Shown here one piece after another: positions 1 to 6,196 of a stretch of DNA of 9,253 nt. The notes below the pieces were generated by a model. That model did no database searches, was not told where the DNA came from, and saw nothing but the letters and a program-made list of their open reading frames with translations. Position 1 is the stretch's first letter, and every line of letters starts with the position of its first letter. Source of the DNA: Spirosoma sp. (lineage in GTDB: Bacteria; Bacteroidota; Bacteroidia; Cytophagales; Spirosomataceae); assembly GCA_025351545.1 (NCBI GenBank), contig JANXVQ010000011.1:1-9253 (forward strand), read 5' to 3'. The position numbers and the translations under genes were made by a program.

Positions 1-138
1 TAGAACGCAAACCGGGGTACACACGTATGCCCGAATCACGGGCTTCATTGCTACTATGCGCAAGCAGAAGTGTAACGTCGTTGAGCAATTAGCCAACGTG
101 CTTACAGGCCGTTTCCAGTGGACCACCTAAACAGTTAC
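1..138 (+). mobile_element. Right end of an IS66-family insertion sequence (partial, runs off left edge)
   Basis: The first ~138 bases read as the 3' end of an IS: a transposase C-terminus on the plus strand, a stop at 128-130, and 8 bases later the tetranucleotide TTAC at 135-138. IS66-family elements normally have termini beginning GTAA, so a right end finishing in TTAC fits. Immediately to the right the sequence reads as HsdS codons on the other strand, which places the junction at 138/139. IS66 elements usually make 8-bp target duplications, so the bases at 139-146 (gaattcta) should recur at the unseen left end. Seen: the transposase end and the abrupt change of coding strand. Inferred: the exact junction and the family's terminal sequence. 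Confidence 0.7.
2..130 (+). CDS. IS66-family transposase, C-terminal fragment
   Basis: This open frame enters from the left edge, gives 42 residues and stops at TAA 128-130. The pattern RT-x-x-G-x-x-x-YARI-x-x-x-I-x-T-x-RKQ followed by a hydrophobic helix (NVVEQLANVL) resembles the extreme C-terminus of the DDE_Tnp_IS66 domain. There the usual form is FRT-x-x-GA-x-x-(Y/F)A-x-(I/L) then TxRKQG and an (E/D)AL helix. The catalytic DDE residues would lie off the window, so activity cannot be judged. The gene overlaps the last codons of the broken hsdS on the opposite strand (89-130). Another DDE transposase family is possible, but the YARI/RKQ spacing favours IS66. Confidence 0.75.
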   Translation, partial: RTQTGVHTYARITGFIATMRKQKCNVVEQLANVLTGRFQWTT

Positions 139-1162
139 GAATTCTATCTAGTATTTCAACATTAATATTCTTCTGAGCAGTAGCTGGGGCAGTAGCATCT
201 AGATAAGCTTTATAAGACATAATAAAATGATTGATGTAGTGTAGATCTACCAAATCCTGATTGGCTATGACTCCAACCACACTGTCTGGGAAACAAGCAT
301 CAAATCCTAAAAAAGCTGTTTCGCCAATATTGGCTGCTATAGTTAAACACATTGTTCCCTTGGGCCATAACCTACTCTGTTGTAAACCAAAGTCACTATA
401 TGTCTGGGTGAATTTGTTAATTACTCCTCCGTTTGCTTCTCTTACTTCTCCTGTTTGGATGAACGGATAGTTACCACCAAAAAGCCGTTTATCGTTTCTC
501 GGCCTATGTTTAGATTTGCCTCTCTGAATCAAACAAACATCCCCCAACTTCACCCGTTCCCAATCCGGGTTGTTGAGATAATGATGGAGTACCGCCTGCC
601 GGTACGTCTTCAGCCGGGATAGGGCCGTTTGTAGCTCCTTTACTCCGGCATCCAACTCGGAAAACAGCTCCTCAATCTTAGCAACGATCTGGAGTTGTAC
701 GGGGAGTGGTGGAAGGGGGATAGTGATACCCTCAAACTTAGACTTATTGACTATTGGGATTGTAGTAGCAGAAGATACTGCTTCTAATTTGTTTCTAAAA
801 TCTGAAGACTGACAATAGTAAAAAACCCACTCTGGGCAGTGATATTTGTTGACTAAAATAGCATTTATCTGTTGGTTAAAGGCAACTGGGACCCGGTTTA
901 TACCAATTTTTCCGAGGTTCCCTATACAGGAAACTAGTACAGAATTCTCGGGAAGGATTCGGGCCTTTACAGCACCAGAATTTGACAGGTAGTCTTTAGA
1001 TTTGAATACACTTTTCTGAACCAATTCAGGTGGCTTAACAAAGGGAATATCTCGTCCATAGTTAGCTTGGTCATTTTTTGATGGTGTAGTTCCGGTAGCG
1101 ATCTTGAACTCATCCCCCAACTTCTTCCAAACCCAACCTTCCGGCAACTGTATTTCTGACAT
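89..1162 (-). CDS. hsdS: Type I restriction-modification specificity subunit HsdS, 3'-truncated by an IS
   Basis: HsdS is the DNA-recognition subunit of type I RM enzymes. It binds a bipartite target through two target recognition domains (TRDs) joined by conserved helices that also contact HsdM. Residues 1-150 form TRD1, opening with the typical LPEGWVWKKLGD. Residues 150-200 are the central conserved region (PLPPLPVQLQIVAKIEELFSELD, then a helix ending YRQAVL). Residues 201-341 form TRD2 (GKSKHRPRND, YPFIQTGEV, TIAANIGETA, FPDSVVG). A complete protein would continue with a second LPPLxEQ-type conserved helix and reach roughly 400-450 residues. Here TRD2 ends at NINVEILDRI and the last 16 codons (from R342) are IS sequence, so the distal conserved region is missing. 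TRD-coding DNA is much more AT-rich than the central region. It lies downstream of hsdR on the same strand but is separated from it by a plus-strand gene pair. Function is doubtful. The gene may be a pseudogene or an altered-specificity subunit. Confidence 0.9.
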   Translation of the reverse strand: MSEIQLPEGWVWKKLGDEFKIATGTTPSKNDQANYGRDIPFVKPPELVQKSVFKSKDYLSNSGAVKARILPENSVLVSCIGNLGKIGINRVPVAFNQQINAILVNKYHCPEWVFYYCQSSDFRNKLEAVSSATTIPIVNKSKFEGITIPLPPLPVQLQIVAKIEELFSELDAGVKELQTALSRLKTYRQAVLHHYLNNPDWERVKLGDVCLIQRGKSKHRPRNDKRLFGGNYPFIQTGEVREANGGVINKFTQTYSDFGLQQSRLWPKGTMCLTIAANIGETAFLGFDACFPDSVVGVIANQDLVDLHYINHFIMSYKAYLDATAPATAQKNINVEILDRIRNCLGGPLETACKHVG

Positions 1163-1292
1163 GATTTTAATCGGTAATGAACGGGCAAGTTATAAAATTG
1201 GCGGGGCAGTTGAAGGCTCTGCCAGCTACATTAGCCAACAGGCAGATTAGGTAAAACCTGATGGAATGATTATTTTTTCACTGAAAGTCAAT

Positions 1293-1307
1293 TGGTTAGC
1301 CTAACCA
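1293..1307. promoter_or_regulatory. Perfect 15-bp palindrome, possible operator of the Panacea gene pair
   Basis: TGGTTAG-C-CTAACCA is a perfect inverted repeat with 7-bp arms around one base. It sits in the 199-bp divergent region between hsdS and the antitoxin gene, 27 bp upstream of the antitoxin's -7-like element. Toxin-antitoxin operons are commonly autoregulated through palindromes in this position. The Panacea domain itself is not a known DNA-binding fold, so the binding protein is unknown. The symmetry is seen; the operator role is inference. Confidence 0.35.
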
Positions 1308-1334
1308 TAGCCTGACTCTTGCGGTTATATTACG

Positions 1335-1342
1335 TATATTTG
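1335..1342 (+). promoter_or_regulatory. Bacteroidota -7 promoter element (TATATTTG) for the antitoxin gene
   Basis: TATATTTG matches the Bacteroidota housekeeping -7 consensus TAnnTTTG at every defined base and lies 19 bp before the ATG at 1362. No convincing TTG -33 element sits at the usual 17-23 bp spacing: the nearest are at 1319-1321 (too close) and 1292-1294 (too far). The element is exact, but the promoter as a whole is incomplete and may depend on an activator or be weak. Confidence 0.45.
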
Positions 1343-1361
1343 TAATCCCATTTTCTAACAA

Positions 1362-1958
1362 ATGACCAAAAGTCAACCCTATACTCAAGCCGATTTAGCC
1401 AAACTTGGCAACACCCTCATCTACTTGATCAATCAACTGGGGCCGGTTTCTAAAACCAAAGCCCTCAAACTGATTTATCTGGTTCAGGAGGTTTCGGTAA
1501 AAACCTATGGCTTGCCGTTTTTCAACATGCCATTTCTGGTCTGGCGGCTGGGACCGGTAGCCGAAGATATTTTCGTTGATCTGTCGGCCGAGGAGCCTGT
1601 TTTGCTTGCCAACTACATCCAACGTCAGGAACAAGATGGCAAGACATTCATAGAGGCCCATCAGCCCTTTTCGGACGATGAATTTTCCGATAACGAAATG
1701 GACCTGTTGGCAATGGTGGCTAAAACCTACGGTCCGCTCACAGCCGAACGTCTGGTAGAAGTAACCCACCGGCCCCATTCGCTCTGGTACCAGACAGCCC
1801 GCGAGAACGGCGTGTTAGAGTACTTAGAACAAGGGCGGATGAACACGACAAACTACGAAATTGATTTCGGCCGTTTACTGAACGACATGCCAGAAAAGCA
1901 ACGGATGTATGCCGGTCAGCTAGAATTCCTGGAACAAAGCCGGGCTCTGAAAGTATAA
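1362..1958 (+). CDS. Panacea-domain (DUF4065, SocA-like) antitoxin
   Basis: A 198-residue protein of the SocA_Panacea/DUF4065 family. The family hallmarks are all visible: a leading helix with SKTKALKLIYLVQ (30-42) and YGLPF (49-53), WRLGPVAEDIF (61-71, the family's W-x-x-GPV-x-x-x-(I/V)(Y/F)), then FSDNEMDLL (108-116), YGPLTAERL (123-131) and TH-x-x-x-(S/P)-(L/P)W (135-142). Panacea domains are known as versatile antitoxins that neutralise unrelated toxins encoded beside them. SocA is a proteolytic adaptor-type antitoxin of Caulobacter. No fused N-terminal DNA-binding domain is evident, though residues 1-30 are extra. The ATG follows a TAnnTTTG element by 19 bp. It is the first gene of a pair on the opposite strand to the flanking hsd genes, 52 bp ahead of the putative toxin. 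The family call is firm; the antitoxin role follows from family and neighbour. Confidence 0.85.
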   Translation: MTKSQPYTQADLAKLGNTLIYLINQLGPVSKTKALKLIYLVQEVSVKTYGLPFFNMPFLVWRLGPVAEDIFVDLSAEEPVLLANYIQRQEQDGKTFIEAHQPFSDDEFSDNEMDLLAMVAKTYGPLTAERLVEVTHRPHSLWYQTARENGVLEYLEQGRMNTTNYEIDFGRLLNDMPEKQRMYAGQLEFLEQSRALKV

Positions 1959-1971
1959 ATCAACCTCATCA

Positions 1972-1997
1972 GGCCCAAGACAGGGGCTCATTTTTTT
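1972..1997 (+). terminator. Weak terminator/attenuator-like hairpin between antitoxin and toxin genes
   Basis: A short GC stem (GCCC 1973-1976 with GGGC 1984-1987, plus a flanking G-U pair at 1972/1988, 7-nt loop) is followed two bases later by a run of seven T at 1991-1997. This is the layout of an intrinsic terminator, but with only four to five pairs it would be leaky. Placed between the two genes, it could lower toxin mRNA relative to antitoxin mRNA. Confidence 0.35.
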
Positions 1998-2010
1998 ATA
2001 GCTTATTCAC

Positions 2011-2463
2011 GTGTTTACAGAAGGTTCACTGCTCTATTTCGACCCATTTTACTTCAAGTCGGGGAACACAGCCAAACCCAAATACTTTCTGGTTTTGAAA
2101 GTAACGGGCGATCAAACTATTCTGGCTACGCTGCCATCCAGTCAGGACTATGTACCGTCCTCCCAGTCAATAGCTCATGGTTGTGTTGAATTGGCAGAAG
2201 CTAACTTTAACTGTTACATATTTATAGCGGGCCAACCGGTTACGACTCAGGGATGGTCATTTCCCAAAAATACGTTCCTGTACGGTCATCAGATTGACGA
2301 ATACCTTATAGCAACTCTGACTGATATTTACCCGGTCGAAGGAGCCGATTATCAGATCATTGGCCAACTAACAGCTAATGAGTTTGGACTGGTCAAACGT
2401 TGTTTTACTCAATCAGCTTCTGTCAAACGGAAATACAAGCGATTACTAGCGGAGGGGGTGTAA
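2011..2463 (+). CDS. Putative toxin partner of the Panacea antitoxin (PemK/MazF-like N-terminus)
   Basis: A 150-residue soluble protein with no signal peptide or membrane segment. The N-terminus, G5-SLLYFDPFYF then KPKYFLVLK (22-30) and TILATLPSS (36-44), follows the strand order of PemK/MazF-type barrels, where G-D/S-(I/L)-x-x-(V/F)-(D/N) precedes KPRP-x-(V/L)-(V/L) and an (I/V)-(V/L)-(V/A)-P-(I/L) strand. The Arg of KPRP is replaced by Lys-Tyr, and the rest (CVEL, NFNCYIF, SFPKNTFLYG) does not match canonical MazF. A basic tail (KRKYKRLL, 139-146) ends it. GTG at 2011 is the only plausible start because an in-frame TAG lies at 1999-2001 and no ATG follows nearby. The weak start fits lower expression than the antitoxin. 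Its position right after a Panacea gene is the main reason to call it a toxin. The fold and activity (perhaps an endoribonuclease) are inference, and an uncharacterised accessory protein remains possible. Confidence 0.55.
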   Translation: MFTEGSLLYFDPFYFKSGNTAKPKYFLVLKVTGDQTILATLPSSQDYVPSSQSIAHGCVELAEANFNCYIFIAGQPVTTQGWSFPKNTFLYGHQIDEYLIATLTDIYPVEGADYQIIGQLTANEFGLVKRCFTQSASVKRKYKRLLAEGV

Positions 2464-2468
2464 GATCG

Positions 2469-5270
2469 TCAGGCCGCTAATTGCTCGTTCAGTTCATCAA
2501 TCAACGGAAAAGTACGGTCCCCGAACAGGTTCCAGAGTCGGCTTAAACCGCCATGTTCTATAAAAGGGGCAAGATCAAAATCATCTTTGTCAATGTGAAT
2601 AGACCGGGCAATATGGTCTTTCATCATCCGCAGCCACTCCATTTGTTCCTCGGTGAACTTCAACGACCCGGCCTGCTGGCGGAACACCCAGTTCTGGAAG
2701 TTTCGGTTTACCGTTTGATCGTAGGCGGTTAACTCGGCATCGATACCCAGAACTCGTCTTATCAACGATACCAAAGCGATCAGTTCGTTTTTTGGCTGTG
2801 CTCCGGCATTCCGGTTGCCGTTTCCCCATTGATTGGTACTGCTTTCTAAAACCTCACAGGCTTTCCAGACGGTAAACGGAGACAGGTCAGGACGATCCAC
2901 TTTCAGCTTCTCAGCCACCTCCTGAATCAGCCGGTACGTTACCTCCCGTCGTCGGTTGGGCTGGTTGTAGAAGATCTGAAGAGCGGTAATCTCATCCCGA
3001 TGCGCATAGAGATAGGCTTTGAAATCGTCCACTATCGTCCCGGCTTTTTCAGCCATCGACGCATCCCATCCGGCCGTAAGCACTGTATCCAGATTGACAC
3101 CATCAATCAACTGGTCATGGTTCCGACGGATGGATTCAATCAGGTCCCGATAGCCGGGATCATCAAATACAGTCGTGGCCTCCCGGATTAATTCCTCACG
3201 GGCATCGTCAATAATAGCCGGTGTAACGGGTTCTCCGGTGGCTTCCTGAAGCAATTGAGCGAGTCCACGCTGGGCCCGTTCCTCAATTTTATCGGGATTA
3301 TAGGCATCGAGTAGCTCATTAACGACCCGATTGATGGTTTTACCCCCGGCAGCGGTAGTCAGCTGGCTTCGTTCGGCCGGACTTAACTGTTTTTCCAGCC
3401 GGGTAAGGCGGTTAGCCAGAGAGGTCAACGTATCTTCTGACGTATCTCCCCCCAGGGCTACGTTCCAGAGCAGATTTTTCAGCGAAACCCCCGGCTTACG
3501 TTCCAGGGGCCGACTATCCGTTTTCATGGACTTGCTCACCCCTACCGCATCGACCAGCACAAAGTGGGTTTTATTGCCAACAGCCGACGGGGTTACTTTT
3601 CGTAGATCATCGCCGGGCATGGTACGGGTTCCCCGGCCTTTCATCTGTTCAAAATAGGACCGGGACTTAACATCCCGCATGAACAGCAGGCATTCGATAG
3701 CCTTAACATCCGTGCCGGTAGCAATCATATCGACGGTCACCGCAATTCGGGGATAATAGGCTGTCCGGAACTGCTGAAGCACCTCAGAGGGTTTCTCGCC
3801 ACCGTTTTTGCCCACACTGTAGGTCACCTTCCGGCAGAACTCGTTTCCCTCGCCAAACACTTCCCGGACGGTTTTGATAATATCATCGGCATGAAAATCG
3901 CTCTTGGCAAAAATCAGCGTTTTGGGTATCTCCGTCCGACGGGGAAAAATCTCGGGCAGCTTATCATGAAACGTTCGGATAATTGTTCGGATCTGATCCG
4001 GGTTTACGACATCCCGATCGAGAGCTGAACCGGTGTAAACCGCTTCTTCATCCAATTGCTCCCATCGTTTTCGGCGGGTTTGCCGTTCCCGTTTATCGAC
4101 CCATTCGCCAGCCTTGACGACAGCCCCATTTCTGGTAATTTCTGTTTCAATAGAATACACGTCAAACGGAACGTTGACCCCATCGGCCACAGCCCGTTCA
4201 TAGGTATATTCACTAACTACATCTCGATTGAAGAACCCGAAGGTCCGGTTGTCGGGTGTGGCCGTTAAGCCAATCAAAAAGGCATCAAAGTAATCCAGAA
4301 CCTGTTTCCACTCATTGTAGATTGACCGGTGGCATTCGTCAATGATCACAAAGTCAAACGACTCGATGGGAATCCGGGCGTTATAGACCACCTCTCTGGA
4401 AACCGGGGTAATAACCCGCTCATTCAGTGATTCTTCTTCGGCCAACTCATCGATCTCCTCACCCCGGAGCGAGGAATACATCCGTTGAATGGTACTGATA
4501 CAGACCTGAGCCGACGGATCGACAAAGGAGGACTTGAGCCGCTGAACGTTATAGAGTTCGTTAAACTTCCGGGGGTCATCATTCGGAGTAAAGGCCTGAA
4601 ACTCCTGTTCGGCCTGTTCACCCAGATTCCGGGTATCAACCAGAAACAGAATCCGGTGGGCTTTGGCAAACGTCAACAGCCGGTACGTAGCGGTAATGGC
4701 GGTGAATGTTTTGCCCGAGCCGGTAGCCATTTGCACCAGAGCCCGAGGCTGATTCTTGCCGAATGACTTTTCGAGGTTATTAACTGCCGTTATCTGGCAA
4801 TCCCGCAAATGTCGGGTATCGAGTTCCGGAAAGCCCTGTAACCTTTCTCGTAATGAAACCCCCTGTTTACCCCAGTCCCGGAGTGTTTCCGGCCGATGGA
4901 AGGAAAATACTTCTCTGGCTCGGGGGGCAGGATCACTGGTATCGGTAAAATGGGTTTCGGCACCGGTCGATTCATAGATGAACCGCAGGGGTTTATGGTC
5001 TTTCTGCCATTTTAACTTACTGACGGCATACCGGGCCGACTGTTCTTCGACCGGGGTTAGGATGGCCCCCCCGGCTTTGGCCTCAATAACGCCAACGGGC
5101 TTTCGGTCGATAAAAAGCAGGTAGTCGGCGGGTCCGGAATCGGTAGGATACTCCCGTATGGCAATACCCAACCCAACTGAGAAATTCAGTGTTTTAACAT
5201 CCTGTATAATCCAGCCGGCATCGACCAACATCCGGTCAATGATCTGCCGGGCAAGGGCTTCGGGGGTCAT
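2469..5270 (-). CDS. hsdR: Type I restriction enzyme subunit R (EcoEI-type HsdR)
   Basis: HsdR supplies ATP-driven DNA translocation and cleavage to a type I RM complex when bound to HsdM2S. This 933-residue protein appears complete. The N-terminal nuclease domain shows D49 (PADYLL), E63-A-K65 and the type I Q-x-x-x-Y motif (Q77...Y81). The SF2 helicase core has Walker A ATGSGKT (182-188), DECH (311-314), LTATP (335-339), DMIATGTDV (514-522) and QMKGRGTR (542-549). The remaining ~380 residues fit the EcoEI_R_C-type C-terminal region that contacts the methylase. Every catalytic motif looks intact, so decay of the locus has not reached this gene. The ATG at 5270 is chosen because it begins the conserved MTPEALARQIIDRML helix. 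Its stop is 5 bp from that of the convergent toxin gene. No hsdM lies next to it, and the nearest hsdS is broken, so restriction needs an M subunit and a working S from elsewhere. Confidence 0.95.
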   Translation of the reverse strand: MTPEALARQIIDRMLVDAGWIIQDVKTLNFSVGLGIAIREYPTDSGPADYLLFIDRKPVGVIEAKAGGAILTPVEEQSARYAVSKLKWQKDHKPLRFIYESTGAETHFTDTSDPAPRAREVFSFHRPETLRDWGKQGVSLRERLQGFPELDTRHLRDCQITAVNNLEKSFGKNQPRALVQMATGSGKTFTAITATYRLLTFAKAHRILFLVDTRNLGEQAEQEFQAFTPNDDPRKFNELYNVQRLKSSFVDPSAQVCISTIQRMYSSLRGEEIDELAEEESLNERVITPVSREVVYNARIPIESFDFVIIDECHRSIYNEWKQVLDYFDAFLIGLTATPDNRTFGFFNRDVVSEYTYERAVADGVNVPFDVYSIETEITRNGAVVKAGEWVDKRERQTRRKRWEQLDEEAVYTGSALDRDVVNPDQIRTIIRTFHDKLPEIFPRRTEIPKTLIFAKSDFHADDIIKTVREVFGEGNEFCRKVTYSVGKNGGEKPSEVLQQFRTAYYPRIAVTVDMIATGTDVKAIECLLFMRDVKSRSYFEQMKGRGTRTMPGDDLRKVTPSAVGNKTHFVLVDAVGVSKSMKTDSRPLERKPGVSLKNLLWNVALGGDTSEDTLTSLANRLTRLEKQLSPAERSQLTTAAGGKTINRVVNELLDAYNPDKIEERAQRGLAQLLQEATGEPVTPAIIDDAREELIREATTVFDDPGYRDLIESIRRNHDQLIDGVNLDTVLTAGWDASMAEKAGTIVDDFKAYLYAHRDEITALQIFYNQPNRRREVTYRLIQEVAEKLKVDRPDLSPFTVWKACEVLESSTNQWGNGNRNAGAQPKNELIALVSLIRRVLGIDAELTAYDQTVNRNFQNWVFRQQAGSLKFTEEQMEWLRMMKDHIARSIHIDKDDFDLAPFIEHGGLSRLWNLFGDRTFPLIDELNEQLAA

Positions 5271-5375
5271 GTCTGTGTGGGCAGATTACAAAGTTGTAAT
5301 ATACAAACAAACCCTATTGTGTAACCACCAGCTCCACTTGTATTTCTTGTTCGGTATACAAATTGATACGAACTC

Positions 5376-5532
5376 TGCCATTCGGTTACTCTCTCACTGG
5401 CCTGGGCTTCCTTCTCTTCTTCGGCTTTTCGTATCCGTTCTTCCTCTTCCCGTTTCTGCCCGTTGGCTATCGAGTGGAGCGTTCCTGTGCTTCTCTGTCC
5501 GCTTTCCGGCTGTCAGTAACCTCGGCTATCAC
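5376..5532 (-). pseudogene. Frame-shifted relic of a charged, coiled-coil-like coding sequence
   Basis: Read on the minus strand, 5532-5470 encodes a highly charged stretch (EVTDSRKADREAQERS) that stops at TAG 5467-5469. In another frame 5458-5376 continues the same character (QKREEEERIRKAEEEKEAQ, then ASERVTEW). Two adjacent frames with the same Glu/Arg/Lys-rich, helix-forming bias suggest one coiled-coil gene broken by an indel near 5460-5475. The second frame stays open to a TGA at 5267-5269 that overlaps the hsdR ATG as ATGA, but no ATG start exists in it. No family is recognised. Purine-rich low-complexity DNA could mimic this by chance, so confidence is low. Confidence 0.3.
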
Positions 5533-5534
5533 TA

Positions 5535-5585
5535 CATAAATAGAAAGACCTGACTCCTCAGGGGAGTCAGGTCTTTCTATTTATG
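5535..5585 (-). terminator. Long perfect hairpin terminator of the receptor-lipoprotein operon
   Basis: A perfect inverted repeat with 23-bp arms (5535-5557 and 5563-5585) around a 5-base loop (TCAGG). The GC-rich inner part (GACCTGACTCC) is flanked by A-rich and T-rich outer arms, so both strands carry a GC stem followed by a U-rich tract. It begins 10 bp past the lipoprotein stop codon. It can act in both directions and would also insulate hsdR from the operon. Confidence 0.75.
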
Positions 5586-5595
5586 GATACCGACT

Positions 5596-6153
5596 TTATT
5601 TAACCACCACGGTAAAGTCGGTATCCAAATCCGACGAGCCGGGTGTAGCTGTTCCATTCTTGACAGTTGGCTGGTGGCGCAGTACGACCTTTAATTTACC
5701 GGACCCAGCCGCGCCCGTTTTTATTTCGGTTGTAAGCCCTACGGGATACGGACCGGGTGCCGGGTTCGTATCTCTATCAGTAAGCGTCACCGTCAGTAGG
5801 GTAGCGGGTGTGGGTGTATAAACGAACAGATGCTCATTAAGCTTTTCCCTTATTTCTTGCGTAGCATCGAGCGTTGGCGTCTTTGTCTTATTCAGCAGCG
5901 TCACCAGACCTGTGTAGGTAGTGTTAACTTTCAGGTTTAGCGTTGCTTTACTGAAATCAGCGGTTGTGTTTAGGTTTTCGATAGTGGCTGTCACAATATC
6001 GGTTGGCGTTGCCTTATTGGTGAGCGTTAGCGTGGCCGTTGTGATGGCTTCGTTGTCGTCTGTTGGGGCAACATTCTGCTCGTCTTTAGTACAGGCTCCA
6101 GTCAATAGCGCAATCAAACCAAATAACAAAAACGGCTTCTTTACGTAATTCAT
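5596..6153 (-). CDS. Lipoprotein of a family found beside TonB-dependent receptors
   Basis: A 185-residue secreted lipoprotein. Positive residues K5 and K6 lead a hydrophobic stretch (FLLFGLIALL) and a lipobox-like LTGAC, with C21 as the predicted lipidated residue. T at -3 is less usual than L or V. A low-complexity acidic/Thr linker follows (22-40), then a Thr-rich, beta-strand-like domain with NTTYTG (77-82), NEH (106-108), PVGLTTEIKTGAAGSG (137-152), LRHQP (158-162) and SDLDTDF (174-180). This set (NTTY-G, E-H, PVGL-TT---TGAAGSG, RH-P) recalls a conserved uncharacterised Bacteroidota lipoprotein family that I associate with outer-membrane receptor genes. The conserved His and acidic residues would suit metal binding, which is inference. 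It lies 43 bp after the receptor gene on the same strand with no terminator between, so the two are probably co-transcribed. An anchored surface or periplasmic partner of the receptor is the likely role. Confidence 0.75.
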   Translation of the reverse strand: MNYVKKPFLLFGLIALLTGACTKDEQNVAPTDDNEAITTATLTLTNKATPTDIVTATIENLNTTADFSKATLNLKVNTTYTGLVTLLNKTKTPTLDATQEIREKLNEHLFVYTPTPATLLTVTLTDRDTNPAPGPYPVGLTTEIKTGAAGSGKLKVVLRHQPTVKNGTATPGSSDLDTDFTVVVK

Positions 6154-6196
6154 AACACAAGAAATTTATAAGTATAACAGGCTGTTGATAAGCAGT

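Noticed and set aside
967..1188. 73-codon minus-strand frame overlapping the hsdS start
   Set aside because: It is an out-of-frame shadow of the TRD1 coding sequence, with no family resemblance.
1163..1361. Possible remnant of hsdM upstream of hsdS
   Set aside because: No recognisable C-terminal methylase sequence could be read in any minus-strand frame of this 199-bp gap.
5158..5553. 131-codon plus-strand frame across the hsdR start and intergenic region
   Set aside because: It is antisense to hsdR for its first third and reads as the complement of the Glu-rich relic after that; no domain pattern is present.
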